From NCBI GenBank assembly GCA_032718565.1, contig JAVGVS010000181.1, positions 372,001 through 436,000 on the forward strand: a DNA stretch of 64,000 nucleotides, given 5' to 3'. The notes under the pieces were generated by a model. It was not told the origin of the DNA. It was given only the letters and a program-made list of their open reading frames with translations, and ran no database searches. A program made the translations under genes and the position numbers. Shown in pieces: positions 51,801 through 59,900 of this stretch (position 1 is its first letter; every line of letters starts with the position of its first letter). The stretch is from Distichodus sexfasciatus. Lineage: Eukaryota > Chordata > Actinopteri > Characiformes > Distichodontidae.

Positions 51801-54759
51801 TTCACTGTTGGTGCCCACATCCCAAATCAGCAGCAGCAGCAGTAGTAGTAGTGCCCCAGTAAGGGGGTGTAGATGTGTGACCCAGTATCTTTTTGGAGAT
51901 AAAGATCAAAGATTTGTACCAGATTTTTTTCCGCGTTGACTCTTACGGTGGCAGCCTTGTGGATCAAATGATAAACGGATGTAACATCAGCAAATGCCAA
52001 AGACGGCATTTATTTCACTCTCTTTAAGTCTTACCTTTTCTCTCACTGCCCTCCATCTCTCTCTGTCTCACTGTCACATTTCCTTTCCCTCTATCTCCTT
52101 TCCTGTCTTCTTGCATTCTCTCATCCTCTTTCACCCATAAACTCTTTCTCTCCCTCACCCTCTCCGTATCTCACCAAATCTTTTGCTCACTTTTATACTC
52201 TCTCAGTGCTTCCACCTTTTTGTCCCAATTTTTCAGATATTTTCCCATTCAAACCCCAACTTTTGCCCACGTCCTTACTCTTCCTCTTTGTCCAACTCTA
52301 ACACTTTCTCACAATTTCTCCCTCTTTTTCTTTCTTTCTCCAAGTCTTACCTTTTCTTTTACTCCCCCATCTCTATTTCATCTTCCTCTCCATCTTCCCT
52401 TTCTTGTCCTCTTGCATTCTCTCTCCCTCGTTCTCTCATAAACACATTCTCTCTTTCTCACTTTCTTCTCTTAATCTCTCATTTTTTCTTACCTATACTC
52501 ACTCATCTCTGTCTCAACCCCTTTCATTCATTCAAACTTTTTCTCTAACCCTTTCTCTTTTTCCCATCTCTCACTCCATCTTTTACTCACTTCCTTGTTC
52601 ACTCATCTTGTCTTTCATACTCCATCCTCTTTCTACAAGACTTGCATTCTCTCTTGCTCCTCCATCTCTCTGTCTCATCCCCTCTCTCTCCATCTCCCCT
52701 CTCTTGCCTCTTTAGCTATTTCTCTCACACCCTTAACTTCCCCTTGACTCTTACCCTCTCTTTTGCTCACTTTCTTTCTCCCTCTCCCTCTCTTCCATCA
52801 GATTGTCCTCTGAATAACAACTCAAAATAGGATGCATGGTCATCAAAAAGACACTGGCATACGCTCTCCTAGCCCAGGACATAGTCATGACAGTGCAGCA
52901 TGATTCAGGCATTTCACAACTTTAGGGTCTGAGCTCATCTCCTTGTGAGGTTCGAAGATCAAGAAACATTCCAATTTCTCTATAAATAGGCCTGATTAAC
53001 CAAAAATGTTCAATTAATCGTAATATTGATTTGAGGTCATATTGCCCCACTCTAAACCCAAAGCAAAACCTTGTAGACACAAACAAATTACTCAAGCCTC
53101 CCATAAAGACGTCATATTTACATTTTAATTCTCTGACTTGGGGCTGAAATACGAGTCTCCCACCTGCTGCTCTCTCCCTCCGACAAGTGAATGAGTCTAG
53201 GGTTGAGTTGCAGGAGAAGTGTAACGTAAACCTGCGTTAACACACTCCAGTCTCTTCACCTGGTGAACGCACAAGCGAGTTACCGACGACGACACAAATT
53301 ACGAAACGCTGCCAAAGACTGTGATCACTAGGTCCAACATATATCATGTTTACTATGTTGGTGGTGTCTCACAATCAACACCCATAATTAGATCTCAACA
53401 ATACTTCTCCTAACCCTAAACTCAACCTCAGTAACCACATCTTTGAAGTTTTATTCCTCACATAAAAGCATTTGCATTTTTCCTCACAAACTAAATGTCC
53501 TCACAAAGCCACAAAAACCTGTTTTTCTAACAATGTGAGGTCCTCACAATCACTTCAAACCCTCTACACAAACTTTCAGTAATATGATGTTCTGGTCTCA
53601 CCCTCGCTCAGTCTCTCAGAATTATATATTTGCCACTATACAGTGTTCTGAAAACCAGAATTAGTGTGCACACTGAGAAGACTCAATATATAAAAAGTAG
53701 TTATGATAGAAGGAATAAAAATGTACAGATTAACCAGACATGACAAGTCTAAACATACAGTATTTGTATCACAAAGCCACAGGCAGACTCTCTATTAAAT
53801 AAACACACCTCATTTGAGCTCAGAATAGAAACTCAACAGGAAAAGTTCAACAATTCTAACATACCATTGTTGCATACAGAGGCTGCATTATATACTATAT
53901 GGGAAACAAACAAACAAAATATGACCCTCAAACTCTTGCAAACAGCTCCATCAAGGCGGGGTTAGGGTTACGGGTTAGGACAAGGGTTCAGGACACGCAC
54001 CTGCTACAGCAGATATTCCACCAAGCGGTCAATTGTACAAAATCCATAAAATCCACAACATTATGTTGTAATCCACTATAGTCTGATGCTAATGAATTAC
54101 GCAATGCAACTTTGTAAAAAGGGGATTGTGCAGATTCCTGCTGTCCATGTAACGAGGAAGGTCAGTAAACGCAGAGATGACATGGTCAATGTTATGCATC
54201 TAACAAAAAATCAAATTTACCATCCACCTCCATCTGTCTCTTTAACATCAGTTACTTATTTCCGTCTTAATTTTCTGCAAACCTGTGTTTTATATGTGTA
54301 TTATGTCTTTATACTTCGTTAACCTCAGTGTTCTACGTTGTGTTAACTGGCTAAATAACACAACACAATTATTTTGATAGTTGTTTATTATAAAATGATA
54401 ATACTGCTGCAGATATTGGGCATATATTTGAATTTTTAATAATAATTTGCATAGCTCATAGCAACAGAGCCACAAAACAAACAGGGATCGGGGTCAGAAT
54501 AAATAAATAAACGGACAAACATGACCCAACCTTGGACAATGACATTAACAAAAAAGAAAAGAAAAAAGGATATTAACATGACACATGAGAAGAAATCACA
54601 TTTCAGCGTTTGTTACCGAATTAGACACGACGAAGCGACAATATAACGGAGCAGCGCGTAGCTTCGGCTTAAACTCCGGCGTTCACCAAGCACGTTTTTT
54701 AGCACCAAGCATTTCACTAAAACGTTAAATTATGAGACACTTACTTTTTGAGAGTCCAT
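20385..54759 (-). CDS. fsd1l: FSD1-like protein (coiled coil, FN3, SPRY), whole gene
   Basis: This is an FSD1 family protein; FSD1 associates with microtubules, while the job of FSD1L is poorly known. Exons in order: 54,745-54,759 (MDSQK), 45,603-45,698, 43,883-44,014, 41,097-41,189 (tentative), 39,934 or 39,939 to 39,961, 37,730-37,865 (borders uncertain), 29,924-30,126 or 30,133, 29,674-29,772, 28,099-28,228, 23,692-23,789, 23,047-23,298, 21,447-21,535 and 20,385-20,507 (stop TAG). With one choice of borders this gives an open frame of 497 residues (family about 500-530). The match to FSD1L rather than FSD1 rests on stretches such as GLPRVKDERCWEIIDNIK and SGQHYWEVKALKDCKSYSVG. Introns are large (the first is 9 kb) and filled with transposons. 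fktn lies next on the same strand, as in mammals. The start MDSQK, spliced in phase 0 to EALQRIITTLANKNEEL, fixes the 5' end. Confidence 0.9.
22690..22945 (-). mobile_element. LINE reverse transcriptase C-terminal relic
   Basis: The minus-strand frame 22,697-22,933 reads KLFAVLAPQGWNQLPLAVRTA, then LAVFKHRLKTRLFKEYL. This matches the recurrent LINE tail 'aPrlWNsLP..iR...s...FKk.LKthLF'. It lies in an intron of fsd1l on the same strand as the gene. It is a short remnant without a catalytic core. Confidence 0.65.
23692..30133 (-). CDS. fsd1l: fsd1l FN3 and linker exons
   Basis: Exons 29,924-30,133 (or from 30,126), 29,674-29,772, 28,099-28,228 and 23,692-23,789. They encode APEIEAQECEVVDNAVTVVW, EDSKIDHYILEHRKTN, WEIIDNIKTTEHTLTG, then LKFDSKFMNFRVRACNKA and AGEYSDPVTLET, a full fibronectin type III domain, followed by a linker rich in Lys (KVKGKENKGR) and GTPSPKR. 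Borders are GT/AG and the last three joins keep phase. The 5' border of the first exon is ambiguous: acceptor at 30,134 gives VPRAPE, acceptor at 30,127 gives APE (see the finding on the 37.8 kb exon). Confidence 0.93.
23847..23914. repeat. 12-bp minisatellite (cacacccacacg)
   Basis: About five to six copies of CACACCCACACG and close variants lie directly upstream (in the sense of the gene) of the fsd1l exon 23,692-23,789. It is simple sequence in an intron. Confidence 0.85.
25165..25500 (-). mobile_element. tRNA-derived SINE, copy 2 (two overlapping fragments)
   Basis: On the minus strand the family body is present twice: a full-looking copy at about 25,257-25,455 with tRNA-like head, and a second partial body at 25,165-25,256 directly after it. 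It shares 'caaggtaccgtccccaagc' and 'aaatgcagaggtcacattt' with the other copies. One copy probably inserted into or beside the other. Confidence 0.75.
27385..27982. mobile_element. Nonautonomous DNA transposon with CAG..GGTGCC ends
   Basis: The left end CAGCGGCACCTTGACTTACG and the right end CGTAAGTCAAGGCACCACTG are inverted complements with two mismatches. Flanks are TATA on both sides, so the target duplication is probably TA or TATA. The ends continue as 'aactcgt/acgagt' subrepeats. No transposase frame is seen in the 598 bp. Confidence 0.75.
28330..29491. mobile_element. hAT-type nonautonomous element with perfect 8-bp target duplication
   Basis: Ends TAGGGATGCACCGATACC and GGTATCGGTGCAACCCTA form terminal inverted repeats. 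The flanks carry the identical 8-mer gtgttaac at 28,322-28,329 and 29,492-29,499, the hAT signature. The interior (1,162 bp total) has no transposase frame. It sits in the fsd1l intron between exons 28,099-28,228 and 29,674-29,772. Confidence 0.9.
30175..30729. mobile_element. 0.56-kb terminal-inverted-repeat element, copy 1
   Basis: The left end tgtgaccctgcacggcaaaa and the right end (…ttttgccgtggagggtcaca) are inverted complements of about 32 bp (one mismatch). Both ends include the block 'accagtcgcttgt'. No frame is present. A second copy in the opposite orientation lies at 32,562-33,124. The element starts 42 bp upstream (in gene sense) of the fsd1l FN3 exon. Confidence 0.85.
32562..33124. 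mobile_element. 0.56-kb terminal-inverted-repeat element, copy 2 (inverted)
   Basis: Same family as 30,175-30,729. Its right part, read on the minus strand, matches the left part of copy 1 (shared 'agttattatgttttcatgaa' block), so it is in inverse orientation. Ends are tgtgaccctccacggcaaaa and its inverted complement. Flanks are 'ata' and 'tat', too short to prove a target duplication. Confidence 0.85.
33716..33850. repeat. (TA)n microsatellite
   Basis: About 120 bases are almost pure TA dinucleotides with a few TATACATA interruptions, ending in (CA)4. It can fold back on itself. It lies in a fsd1l intron. Confidence 0.95.
37500..37622 (+). mobile_element. tRNA-derived SINE, truncated copy
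   Basis: Only the body is left: 'accgtccccaaacactgctc', then 'gctccttcacaagtgggtc' and a decayed 3' part. The tRNA-like head is missing. Confidence 0.6.
37730..37865 (-). CDS. fsd1l: fsd1l exon before FN3, with uncertain borders
   Basis: The minus strand reads DPFMAPPALTWAKPKATDSM, then SHMMVDFSQERQLLQGLRFL. It aligns residue for residue to the FSD1/FSD1L segment 'MA.AF.L.LK.KVSDNM.HLMVDFSQERQ.LQ.LKFLPV', so the exon is real. The expected donor after CTCCCTG is CA and not GT, and the acceptor CTCCTCCAG is out of phase with the best donor of the exon upstream. The frame survives if the exon is 37,730-37,865 (donor CA|GTTGTT), if the exon upstream ends at 39,934, and if the FN3 exon starts at 30,126. 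That path gives KDRYEDPFMAPP and LPARSQAPEI. Otherwise the gene carries a frameshift here. Confidence 0.75.
38208..38784. mobile_element. hAT-like element
   Basis: It starts TAGGGCTGTGCGATATGATG and ends CATAT-type sequence ..ATGATATCGCACAGCCCTA, inverted complements. The interior contains 'gtttgaccacaagtcac', shared with the stretch at 44,280-44,650. A right end of the same family is seen alone at about 46,885-46,920. Target duplication is poor (ctagctcc against ccggctca). Confidence 0.7.
39934..39961 (-). CDS. fsd1l: fsd1l micro-exon (AAKQIKD)
   Basis: The minus strand reads CCCCAAG|GCTGCTAAACAGATCAAAGA, encoding AAKQIKD(R), an invariant FSD1/FSD1L motif. It is only 23 bp long with donor AG|GTACGG (ending 39,939), or 28 bp with the next GT (ending 39,934). 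The 28 bp form is the one that keeps the frame into the following exon. Confidence 0.8.
41097..41189 (-). CDS. fsd1l: Tentative fsd1l coiled-coil exon
   Basis: The minus strand between AACTAG and GCT|GTACGA is open for 31 codons: LTRAINLTREREELLSL, then LCADIKDEDDSSA. It sits in the right place and phase (0/0) to link the exon ending HELQ with AAKQIKD, and resembles the family segment '..L....ENSEELLEFA..SLDIKEPEEFS.'. Similarity is weaker than for every other exon and the polypyrimidine tract is poor, so this may be a chance match. Confidence 0.45.
42813..43758. mobile_element. hAT-like element, itself interrupted by another hAT
   Basis: Left end AGGGCTGCGCAATCAATTAA, right end GAGGCCATATCGTCCAGCCCTA. 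Interior blocks 'atcttgcccatg', 'ctccagtgtgtgt' and 'cgtcccatccag' are shared with the element at 47,580-48,522. The copy is split by the insertion at 42,974-43,612. Confidence 0.7.
42974..43612. mobile_element. hAT-type insertion inside the element 42,813-43,758
   Basis: Ends TAGGGATGCACGATAA and TTATTGTGCGTCCCTA are inverted complements with a single mismatch. The flanking 8-mers are ataacatg (42,966-42,973) and agaacatg (43,613-43,620), one mismatch. Removing it restores the continuity of the outer element. The interior has no transposase frame. Confidence 0.85.
43883..45698 (-). CDS. fsd1l: fsd1l N-terminal coiled-coil exons
   Basis: Exon 45,603-45,698 (32 codons, phase 0 both ends) encodes EALQRIITTLANKNEELHHF then IETLSHLLAGVQ. 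Exon 43,883-44,014 (44 codons) encodes VNSSQVVSDLEEEFDTLFTI then LEEAKESMTNTIKQEQARKS and HELQ. Both have clean CAG acceptors and GTGAG/GTAGA donors. They match the heptad-rich start of FSD1L closely. Between them lie a hAT-like element (44,689-45,121) and a SINE (45,151-45,405). Confidence 0.93.
44280..44650. mobile_element. Fragment of the 38,208-38,784 element family
   Basis: Shared blocks with the 38 kb element are 'gcgtgca..tggaactttc', 'gcaccttactaaagcg' and 'gtttgaccacaagtcac', in the same orientation. Ends are not preserved. Confidence 0.55.
44689..45121. mobile_element. hAT-like element with CAGCGTGGGGAGTAA ends
   Basis: Left end CAGCGTGGGGAGTAATGCAT, right end GTAACAAGCCCAACACTG. 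This end type (CAGTGTTGGGGAGTAAC...) is common in fish genomes. Similar left ends stand at 59,517 and 30,810. No target duplication is seen. Confidence 0.6.
45151..45405 (+). mobile_element. tRNA-derived SINE, best-preserved copy
   Basis: It has a head with 'agctggtggcgtaacggtag' (A box) and 'cgcaggttccaatcc' (B box), and a full body with 'atgagcaaggtaccgtcccc', 'atgcagaggtcagatttcg' and 'tgtgttcacaatgacaaata'. About 255 bp. Copies in fsd1l introns stand in both orientations. Confidence 0.85.
46545..46794. mobile_element. Small hAT-like element
   Basis: It begins TAGGGATGCCCTGATCCGAT and ends TTTGGATCCGTGCATCCCTA. The interior repeats 'gtatcggta' and 'gatcggctgata'. 250 bp, no frame. Related single ends lie at 26,572 and 31,893. 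Confidence 0.7.
47580..48522. mobile_element. hAT-like element (family of 42,813), interrupted
   Basis: Left part 'cgattaattaaaaatcaatc', 'aatcttgcccatg' and 'cctgattccgtcccatccag' align with the 42,813 element, as does the right part 'tgatttgaggtcgtatcgtc'. It is split by the insertion 47,804-48,445. The left border is only approximate. Confidence 0.6.
47804..48445. mobile_element. Inverted-repeat element with tandem subrepeats and a transposase-like fragment
   Basis: Ends tacgacggcgttttagtgcc and its inverted complement (one mismatch), with gatatg flanks on both sides (6 bp). Both arms are arrays of an about 17-19 bp unit (cgagaataaagtcgaaatat and variants), inverted relative to each other. 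Between the arms, on the plus strand from 48,009, codons read MDVEDLVNSYLS, then after a frame change GFRNKEILCLLARQHGLII. I recall similar N termini in integrase-like proteins of fish transposons. The fragment is broken and short. Confidence 0.75.
48855..49205. mobile_element. L2/tRNA-related interspersed repeat, copy 1
   Basis: Contains the widespread fish motifs 'ttttggactgcgggaggaaa', 'ccggagcacccagagaaaac' and the end 'ccactgtgccaccgtgccgc'. It is the reverse orientation of the copy at 51,175. Any open frame in it is incidental. Confidence 0.8.
49237..50243. mobile_element. hAT-type element with perfect 8-bp target duplication
   Basis: Ends TAGGGGTGGGCGATATATCG and (..TATCGCCCAGCCCTA), flanked by identical ctcttgag at 49,229-49,236 and 50,244-50,251. 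The interior around 49,380-49,880 is CpG-rich and holds ATGACGGAGGAAGAGGAACA (MTEEEEQRQ) followed by a possible donor AG|GTAGAT at about 49,900. No transposase core is present. It lies in fsd1l intron 1. Confidence 0.9.
50845..51063 (-). mobile_element. tRNA-derived SINE, copy in fsd1l intron 1
   Basis: Minus-strand body with 'aaatgcagagtggtttg', 'caaggtaccatccccaagaa' and a degenerate tRNA-like head ending near 51,063. Confidence 0.7.
51175..51475. mobile_element. L2/tRNA-related interspersed repeat, copy 2
   Basis: Begins 'gcagcacggtggcgcagtgg' and 'ttagcactgctacctcacag', then 'gtgggtttcctctgggtgct' and 'cggtttcctcccacagtcca', the common fish repeat. Inverse in orientation to 48,855-49,205. 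Confidence 0.85.
52016..52806. repeat. Long pyrimidine-rich tract with degenerate 0.2-0.3 kb repeats
   Basis: The plus strand is almost only C and T, with scattered A and very little G, for nearly 800 bases. Recurrent blocks such as 'cttgcattctctc' (52,109, 52,422, 52,640) and 'aagtcttaccttttct' (52,026, 52,342) show that it grew by duplication. As fsd1l is transcribed from the minus strand, the RNA would be a G/A-rich tract in intron 1. Open frames across it (Leu/Ser/Pro only) are composition artefacts. Confidence 0.9.
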
Positions 54760-54960
54760 ACCGAGGACGGTAACCAACAAAAACTAGATGAAATTCATGG
54801 ACGGGCCAAGTTTCGGCGCAAAGGAAGACGATTATCCCCGTGGAACAAGGCGGAGCTCTACGCACATGCGCAGTTGGTCGGTCTCCCTTTGACAGCGCGT
54901 GCGAGCACGGAGCGGATTCGCGGTATCGAAACATTAATTCGGATCGTTTTGCAGCCCAAG
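54760..54960 (-). promoter_or_regulatory. fsd1l: fsd1l promoter and 5' untranslated region, CpG-rich
   Basis: The 200 bases before the start codon (54,759) are CpG-rich, unlike the AT-rich surroundings, and include an NRF1-like site at 54,860-54,872 (cgcacatgcgcag; one base off the GCGCATGCGC core). The start MDSQK with donor GTAAGTG lies next to it. The transcription start is not resolved. Confidence 0.55.
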
Positions 54961-56478
54961 CGACACTTCTGAATCAGTGATTCGAAGCTTGGAGTGTCTT
55001 AGTCACGTGATTTCTACTTCACGGAGCCTCAGCCAAATAAGCCGTTGTTTGTGGTAGTTGCATTCAGCTGAGGGTATCAAAACTTGTATTTCAAGCAATT
55101 CATGTCATTCATTCATACTTTTATTTAGTGCACACATACAAGTAAATATAACCAAATTAACCGGTAAGAAAAATTAAGAATAAAAACTATATTCAATGCA
55201 ATAAATTAATTAAAATTAATTTAAAAATAGACCCTCTCACCCCGGAACACTAAAATGATAAACAATTTATGTACAAGTGTCAATTTATATGAGTCTCTAA
55301 GAACAGAGAGAGAGAAACACACCTGTATTTGCATGTCTGCGTTGTCTCCTTTATTTCTTTTTCTGTCATGACCCTGGCTTATTTTCTGTTGTAAGCAAGT
55401 TATAGGTCTGTGCGGCACTGTGCGGTTAATACTTTTACATCATTTAATCGTTTAAATTTGCTACTGTATATTAGTAAAGATGACTTGAAAAAGTCTGTAA
55501 ATGGTTCAGGTTTAAATGTCGGTTCGGCTTGAATGATTCAAAGTATCGAATCTTTTCCCGAATCATTTGTCTCAGGTGTCTCAGTCTTTTAAAAGCCTAG
55601 TTTCTGTCATCACTACACACTAATGTGTATTTATAATGCCCGACGGTCACACCATTTAGGAATAACTAACAAAAATAAGGAGACACGGGTGTCCTGGTAA
55701 ATTCAAAAGACACAATTAAGTTTTGGAAGCATTCATATTGACAGCAATCCGAAAATTTTAGGACCCTGGCCAGTGCTGTGGAATTTATAAATATTTTTGT
55801 TGTACGCCTTTAGTATGGTGTACTATTAATTACATCACTATTTTCACGAGGAGTAATACATATTTTATGTTCAAAACATTGCAATAAATTAAAACACCAT
55901 CGACAACAATGAGTAACAGTAGTCACAATGAGAAAGACAGGGACAATTAACAATGCTGGCAGAACACATGCACAAACTAAAACTTTATCTTGATATTACA
56001 TAGTGATTGGGGTTTGCAAATACAAACATACAAACATTTGCATTTTTCATACCCATTTCATACTCCATACCCATTTTAAGTCATGCTCAGTATCATGCTT
56101 TTTTGCCTCTAAATATATTTACACATTATCCTTCATGCATGCATTCTTGTCGACTGTGTAGATATTAACAAACTAACTCAGCTGGCAGTAACTTGGTTGA
56201 ACTGCAGGTTTAAGTTTGATGTACGTTTAGCTTTACAGATTTGAAGAACAGTCGTGTACTACAAAGCACTGATGTATGTCGCCCTGGATAAGAGTGGTCG
56301 CCAAATTACATCCCACCTTAAATGTAAATACTTCTATATTATAGGTATTTTCTAAAGATTTCTGTTATAATCGGTGTGATTCAGCACCTCACCGTGGCTC
56401 TGAATTACAACTACAAGAAAGATAGATGAAATAGCTGAGCTTTTCCAAATCCTGTCGCTAGTCAGGGCAGACGGAAAA
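54961..56478. other. Intergenic between fsd1l and ift74 (divergent genes)
   Basis: AT-rich sequence without a coding exon or RNA gene that I can recognise. The two genes point away from each other, about 1.7 kb apart, too far for a classical bidirectional promoter. Confidence 0.5.
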
Positions 56479-56512
56479 TCTCGCGATAAGACTCCGAGTG
56501 TTGCTGGGCAAC
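56479..56512 (+). promoter_or_regulatory. ift74: ift74 promoter: TCTCGCGA motif and RFX X-box
   Basis: TCTCGCGA stands at 56,479-56,486 and GTTGCTGGGCAAC at 56,500-56,512. The latter, read on the minus strand, is GTTGCC-C-AGCAAC, two perfect RFX half-sites (GTNRCC, RGYAAC) with a 1-base spacer. X-boxes of this type drive ciliary genes in animals. A non-coding first exon most likely follows and ends at the donor ACAG|GTGAAC (56,631). Confidence 0.7.
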
Positions 56513-56965
56513 AAAAAGAGTGTACTGTTTACTAGGCTATTAAAGCTGTTAGCGCCCGAATACATTTCTTTTCAGCCACAGATCAACGAAACTATACAAA
56601 ACTGCCAGTTCACGACAGCGAATGTTGACAGGTGAACTTTTTTTGGGCGTTTATAGTCTATATAGTTCATGGATCAGAAATGCAGCGTCATGTAAAAGTG
56701 CAGTTTGCTAACGTACAAATAGCATGCTAGCTTAGCCTACGTCTAGGAGCGCAGAATCTGCGTAGCGACTTTATTGTGAATTAGGGCGGTTATTGCAAGA
56801 ATGTTACAGAAAGTTTAGGCATGAGATTTGAGTAGTGTTATTAGATTTAAGCAGCATTAGATATAATTGTGCTGACGTATTCATATACCATATGCATATA
56901 AAGAAGAAGAATCATACAAGCATTTCATGTTATGGATAACACTCTGGTTCTGTTTTATCTCTTAG

Positions 56966-59900
56966 GGTTATAATGGCAAGTCAGAGACCTCCATCGAGTC
57001 GCCCTATGAGTCGTGGATCTTTCGTTCCAGGGGCTGGAAGACCCCCAACTGCCATCAGACCCCCACAAACAGCCATCCGAGTGGGAACTGGGGTGAGTTT
57101 AGGCAGATTTGTACGGTGACCGGGAGGAGACACCTTCGGTTCACTTATGTTTGTCGTGGCCACGATATATAAACTCGTGGGAACGTGATATTATGTCGTG
57201 GCCACGAGATATTAATTCGTGGGAATGTCATATTAACTCGAGGGAACGATATCCTTATGTCGTGGCCACGAGATGTGAAATCGTGGGAACGCCATAGTAA
57301 CTCGTGGAAACGTCATGTTATGTCGTGGCCACGAGATCATTTTGTCGAGGGAACGACATCCATTTCTCGTGGCCACGACTTCTTATGCTGAGGAAACGAC
57401 ATCCGGTTCTCGTGGCCAGGAGCTTTAGTCGAAGGAACAGACCATCTTCCCACAGCTGTACTGACAGAACAACTACAAAGTGATGTTCAATGTTTCAAAT
57501 GTTTATGTATGCATTCAAAGTTTGGTAAAACTATGTTTTTATTTCACAACAACTACAAAGTGATGTTCATTATGTTAAGAAATGTTTAAAAATGTGTATG
57601 TATGCATTCAAAGATTATAAAAAAAAAAATTCAAATGTTTACTTAAATATAAAGCATTCAGACATTCTTTTATTGCCTCCTTTATTTGACTCAGTCACAC
57701 TCAACTTTAAAGAAAATGAATGAGAACATGTAGAATAACATACTTCATTCAAGCCAGCAAATTTCTGACGGCAAAGCCCGTTAAACTTAAGAATGCGCTT
57801 TAGGTGCCTTTCACTAATAACGCAATATCAATGCAAGAGACCACACTATAGCTTTATATGACATTTCTAATTCAAAGTAAAACGTTATTTCATCAATCAT
57901 CTCCATATTTACATCTCATCCCGACCGCCGTTGTTACCGTACGTATGGTTACAGTCAGTGTGTTCATTAAAAAAAAAGTTGTTCCTTCAACATAAAACTC
58001 GTGGCCACGAGAACCAGATGTCGTTCCCTCAGCATTGGAAGTCGTGGTCATGAGAAGTGGATGTCGTTCCCTCAATAAAGCATGTTGAGGCCACGACTTC
58101 ACATCTCGTGGCCACGACATGTCGTTCCCTCGACAAAATGATCTCGTGGCCACGACATAATATGACGTTCCCACGAGTTAATATGACGTTCCCACGAATT
58201 AATATCTCGTGGCCACGACATAATATCACGTTCCCACGAGTTTATATATCTTGGCCACGACAAACTTAAGTGAACCAAAGGTGTCCCCTCCTGGTCACCG
58301 TGGAGTTGTGATGGTGGATGTCTGTCTTGTGCTAAGCTTCTTGCCTACAAAAACAAGAGATCATAGGTTCAAGTCCAACTCCGTCCAACCACCAGAGAAA
58401 CCACTTTAACCACAATGTTTCCAGGGTCTGAGACTGTCTTCAGGACATATCTGATATGTCTGATAAGAACATCTGATAAATGCTATAAATGAAAATAAAT
58501 GGGCATTCTAAATGTCAAGCACCAAAGATTTGGTATTTCCAGTGAAAAGGATTTAAGATTAAATACATATTATTCTTGTAATTAAAGAATATTAAAGTTA
58601 CACTTTAGGGTTTGATTTTGAAGAGCACAATATTTATCCAAACTTCTTCTTGGTCCTGTTCCACAAAAAAAAATCTTCAAATTCCAAATGTAAGCAGCAA
58701 AAAAGGAGGAGAAGCAACTTATTGTATATAATGTACAATTATAAATATATATATATTGCAGATGGTGCCAGGAACGGCTCGGCCGGGAACCCGAGGTGGG
58801 CCCATTGCGACGCCGGGCGTCTTATCTGCTCAGATCAAAGTGACCGAACGTCCGGTCACTCAGCAGGGTCTGAGTGGCATGAAAACCGGCGGGAAAGGTT
58901 CTGCATATGCATACAATGTTTAATTTAAGTTTTAATCAATATTACAGACCTTTCACATGTGCTGTCACAGGGTTTTGGAATCAAATTTCTGTTGTCCTCC
59001 TACTTTTCCAGGACCTCAAAGGCAAATCCTGGATAAGTCGTACTACCTTGGCTTACTGCGGTGAGTAGATAAGACTCACATGATTTAATGAAGGAGGTGT
59101 AATAAGTGAGGTGTAGGTGCCACTTGGGTAACCAATTTTCTCACCACCACAGGAGCAAAATAAATGAGCTCACAACGGAAACAAGCAAGTTGCAGAAAGA
59201 AATCGACGTCTTCAACCAGGAGAACTCTGTTTATCTCTCTTATGAGAAAAGGTCAGTTTAGCTTTCATTCACAATAAAAACACAATAAAAGAAAATGTAG
59301 CCGTCCTACTGTGAAGGTCAGTGCTGACTTCTGTTAAACTGATTTGTATATTTTTTCTTACGTCAATGCACAGGGCAGAGGGTCTTGCTGGTGAGATCAA
59401 AGATCTCCAGGGGCAACTGGCAGATTACAACATGGTATGTAGGATATGTTTTTTAGTAAAAAAAAGACCCAAAATAAATATGTTGGCCTATGTTTTTATA
59501 GAGCATAGATATACACAGGGTTGGGGAGTAACGGAGTACACATACCATCGTTACGTATTCAGATTCACAAGCGAAGCTTCCATGAAGAGTCCAATCTACA
59601 ATCGAAGAGTCCATGTTTGCTGTCTAACAGAATAAACTTGAAGGAAACATTTTACATTGTGTTTTACACTTAATCGAAGAAAAGTACCCTAGGCAGTTGG
59701 TAGCGTAACGGTTAGGGTCACCGGTCCCGGATCGATAAAGGTACTACTGAGGTACTGATGAGCAAGGTAGCATCCCCAAACGGTGCTCCCCAGACGCTGC
59801 CAAAGAGCCTTCCACTGGAGGAGTCACAGAGGAGTCAAATTCAGAGGTCACATTTTGTTGTGGTGCACTGTGTGCTGTGCTGTGCTGTGTTCACAATGAC

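Noticed and set aside
52183..52830. Overlapping Leu/Ser/Pro-rich open frames of 60-120 codons
   Set aside because: The low purine content removes stop codons (all contain A or G); there is no domain, splice support or codon bias.
57114..58300. CRISPR-like array of regular palindromes
   Set aside because: Vertebrate context, units arranged as inverted arms, spacers are themselves repeated, and no cas-like gene is present.
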